Of a stretch of 6,606 nt of DNA, positions 5,849-6,606 are shown piece after piece. How positions within the stretch are numbered: the first letter of the stretch is position 1; the number at the start of each line of letters is the position of its first letter. The stretch is from NCBI GenBank assembly GCA_003486225.1, contig DNGN01000238.1:7136-13741 (forward strand). The letters are read 5' to 3'. The notes under the pieces were generated by a model that was not told the origin of the DNA, made no database searches, and saw only the letters and a program-made list of their open reading frames with translations. Position numbers and translations under genes: made by a program. The stretch is from Chloroflexota bacterium (GTDB taxonomy: Bacteria; Chloroflexota; Anaerolineae; Anaerolineales; UBA11579).

Positions 5849-5878
5849 ATTATACAGAAGTTCTGAATCAGATACCAA
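5849..5878 (-). promoter_or_regulatory. sigma70-type promoter of the DUF6585-like gene, with palindromic spacer
   Basis: On the minus strand, TTGGTA (5873-5878) and a perfect TATAAT (5849-5854) are separated by 18 bases. The spacer holds two overlapping palindromes, CAGAA-G-TTCTG (5855-5865) and CTGA-A-TCAG (5863-5871), a position where a repressor could block RNA polymerase. Transcription would start near 5842, leaving a leader of about 49 bases. Confidence 0.6.
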
Positions 5879-5934
5879 ATAAGATCAAAAATCGGATAAA
5901 ATTGACCCTTACGATTATCAGTATGGAGGTTGAA

Positions 5935-6426
5935 ATGAAAAAATTTACAATGCTTCTTCTAATCAGTGCCCTGGTGATACTAACCCTTTCATGCCGGTTA
6001 TTCAGCTTGGAGAGGAATGAAGAAGGTGCGCTGACGATGGAAACAAATTTGTCATTACAGGTGATCACCAATATCCTGGAGAGCGCAGTCGATCTCTCCA
6101 ATTTTGTGAATTTACAGCTTGAGCTAAGAGATGGCTATGTCTTTGTGCAGGCAGATTCGGTACAGTTTCAAGGTATCGCTGCCAGCAATGTAACTTTCCA
6201 CATTGAGCTGCTGGCTGTCAATGGGCGATTGGCAGGCCAGATCACCAACCTGAATGTGAGCGGCAACCTGATCAATGAAAGCATGCTGGAAAACTATAAC
6301 CAGATCCTTTCCGAGCGGCTTGCCCAGGCCAGCCAGCAAAGCGAACGGGCTGTCTTGCAAAGTGTCTCAGTCAGCCCGGAAGGGGTCAAGATGGTCTGGC
6401 TGATTGACCCGCAAACGGGAAATTAA
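5935..6426 (+). CDS. small exported protein, probable lipoprotein, function unknown
   Basis: A 163-residue protein beginning MKKFTMLLLISALVILTLSC, a typical signal sequence with two lysines and a long hydrophobic core ending at Cys20. The lipobox is imperfect (T-L-S-C instead of L-A/S-G/A-C), so lipid attachment at Cys20 is likely but not certain. The mature part (about 30-163) is predicted as alternating strands with one long helix around 113-137 (NESMLENYNQILSERLAQAS), and it ends in a strand, VLQSVSVSPEGVKMVWLID. That order loosely recalls the lipid-binding LmeA/DUF2993 type of fold, but I see no decisive motif. The start at 5935 is set by GGAGGT at 5925-5930, four bases away; the in-frame ATGs at 5902 and 5923 lack a site. 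The gene stands alone: it is divergent from the DUF6585-like gene and followed by a tRNA with its own promoter. Confidence 0.78.
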   Translation: MKKFTMLLLISALVILTLSCRLFSLERNEEGALTMETNLSLQVITNILESAVDLSNFVNLQLELRDGYVFVQADSVQFQGIAASNVTFHIELLAVNGRLAGQITNLNVSGNLINESMLENYNQILSERLAQASQQSERAVLQSVSVSPEGVKMVWLIDPQTGN

Positions 6427-6444
6427 CCCGCCTGCCTGGTGGGT
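6426..6444 (+). repeat. hairpin directly at the stop codon of the exported-protein gene
   Basis: ACCCGCC (6426-6432) pairs with GGTGGGT (6438-6444), seven pairs including one G-U, around TGCCT. No T-run follows, so it is at best a weak or Rho-assisted end. Confidence 0.35.
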
Positions 6445-6482
6445 ATAGGCGACCCGGAGGTGTTCACCCAAGCTTGTGCCTC

Positions 6483-6511
6483 TTGACATCTACCCCTGCG
6501 TCAGGTAAAAT
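6483..6511 (+). promoter_or_regulatory. near-consensus promoter of the tRNA-Ala gene
   Basis: A perfect TTGACA (6483-6488) is followed after exactly 17 bases by TAAAAT (6506-6511), five of six matches. The transcript would begin near 6518, leaving about a dozen bases of 5' leader for RNase P to remove. Confidence 0.8.
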
Positions 6512-6529
6512 TTCTCACTGCCAAGACCC

Positions 6530-6602
6530 GGGCCTGTAGCGCAGTTGGGAGCGCGCATCAATCGCACTGATGAGGTCGCGGGTTCGAATCCCGCCAGGTC
6601 CA
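6530..6602 (+). tRNA. tRNA-Ala(CGC)
   Basis: A complete 73-base cloverleaf. The acceptor arm GGGCCTG/CAGGTCC is fully paired, with G3-U70, the alanine identity pair. The D arm is GCGC/GCGC around AGTTGGGA. The anticodon stem is CATCA/TGATG with loop ATCGCAC, giving anticodon CGC at 6563-6565 for the codon GCG. The variable loop is AGGTC, and the T arm is GCGGG/CCCGC with loop TTCGAAT. The discriminator base is A at 6602. The following bases are CTGG, so CCA is not encoded and must be added by tRNA nucleotidyltransferase. Loop positions 32 and 38 are A and C, an uncommon pair. Confidence 0.95.
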
Positions 6603-6606
6603 CTGG

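Noticed and set aside
6459..6468. GGTG-TT-CACC palindrome upstream of the tRNA promoter
   Set aside because: Ten bases, not extendable on either side and without a partner copy; chance is the simplest explanation.
1..6606. CRISPR array, insertion sequence or prophage
   Set aside because: No regular spaced repeats, transposase, integrase or terminal repeats were seen; the tRNA at the right edge shows no attachment-site duplication within the window.

Overview
The window looks like part of a bacterial chromosome with moderately high GC and housekeeping or accessory metabolic genes. Nothing in it indicates a phage, plasmid, insertion sequence or CRISPR locus. The mix of an Eis-like acetyltransferase, a small four-helix membrane protein, a two-helix DUF6585-like protein and many generic hydrolases resembles Anaerolineae-type Chloroflexota. 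That placement is an inference from protein flavour, not something a marker gene here proves.

Left part (1-4118), all on the minus strand: a metallo-beta-lactamase-fold hydrolase (3186-4118) is followed, after a 237-base gap holding a new promoter, by a probable three-gene operon. The operon encodes an Eis-type GNAT acetyltransferase (1764-2948), an M24 Xaa-Pro-type aminopeptidase (585-1706) and an alpha/beta hydrolase of the Est30-like carboxylesterase or monoacylglycerol-lipase type (584 to beyond the window edge). The peptidase stop and the esterase start abut with no base between them. Together these suggest processing of amines, peptides and esters, but no pathway can be named. A possible 35-residue membrane peptide (3063-3170, plus strand) lies in the gap before the acetyltransferase.

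Middle (4119-4980): a 371-base intergenic region divides the minus-strand block from a plus-strand gene for a 120-residue four-helix membrane protein (4490-4852). The region is AT-rich on its left, carries a TATACT-type promoter, and then holds a cluster of inverted repeats, including a 15-bp imperfect hairpin (4355-4393) and a competing 8-bp hairpin. The gene is followed by a good hairpin with a T-rich tail (terminator candidate) and converges on the next minus-strand gene.

Right part (4981-6606): a DUF6585-like membrane protein (minus, 4981-5793) and a small secreted or lipoprotein-like protein (plus, 5935-6426) are divergent. The former has a clear promoter with palindromes in its spacer. 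The window closes with a complete tRNA-Ala(CGC) gene (6530-6602) driven by a near-consensus promoter. The most unusual feature is the structured leader at 4329-4465. No clearly new multi-gene system is evident.
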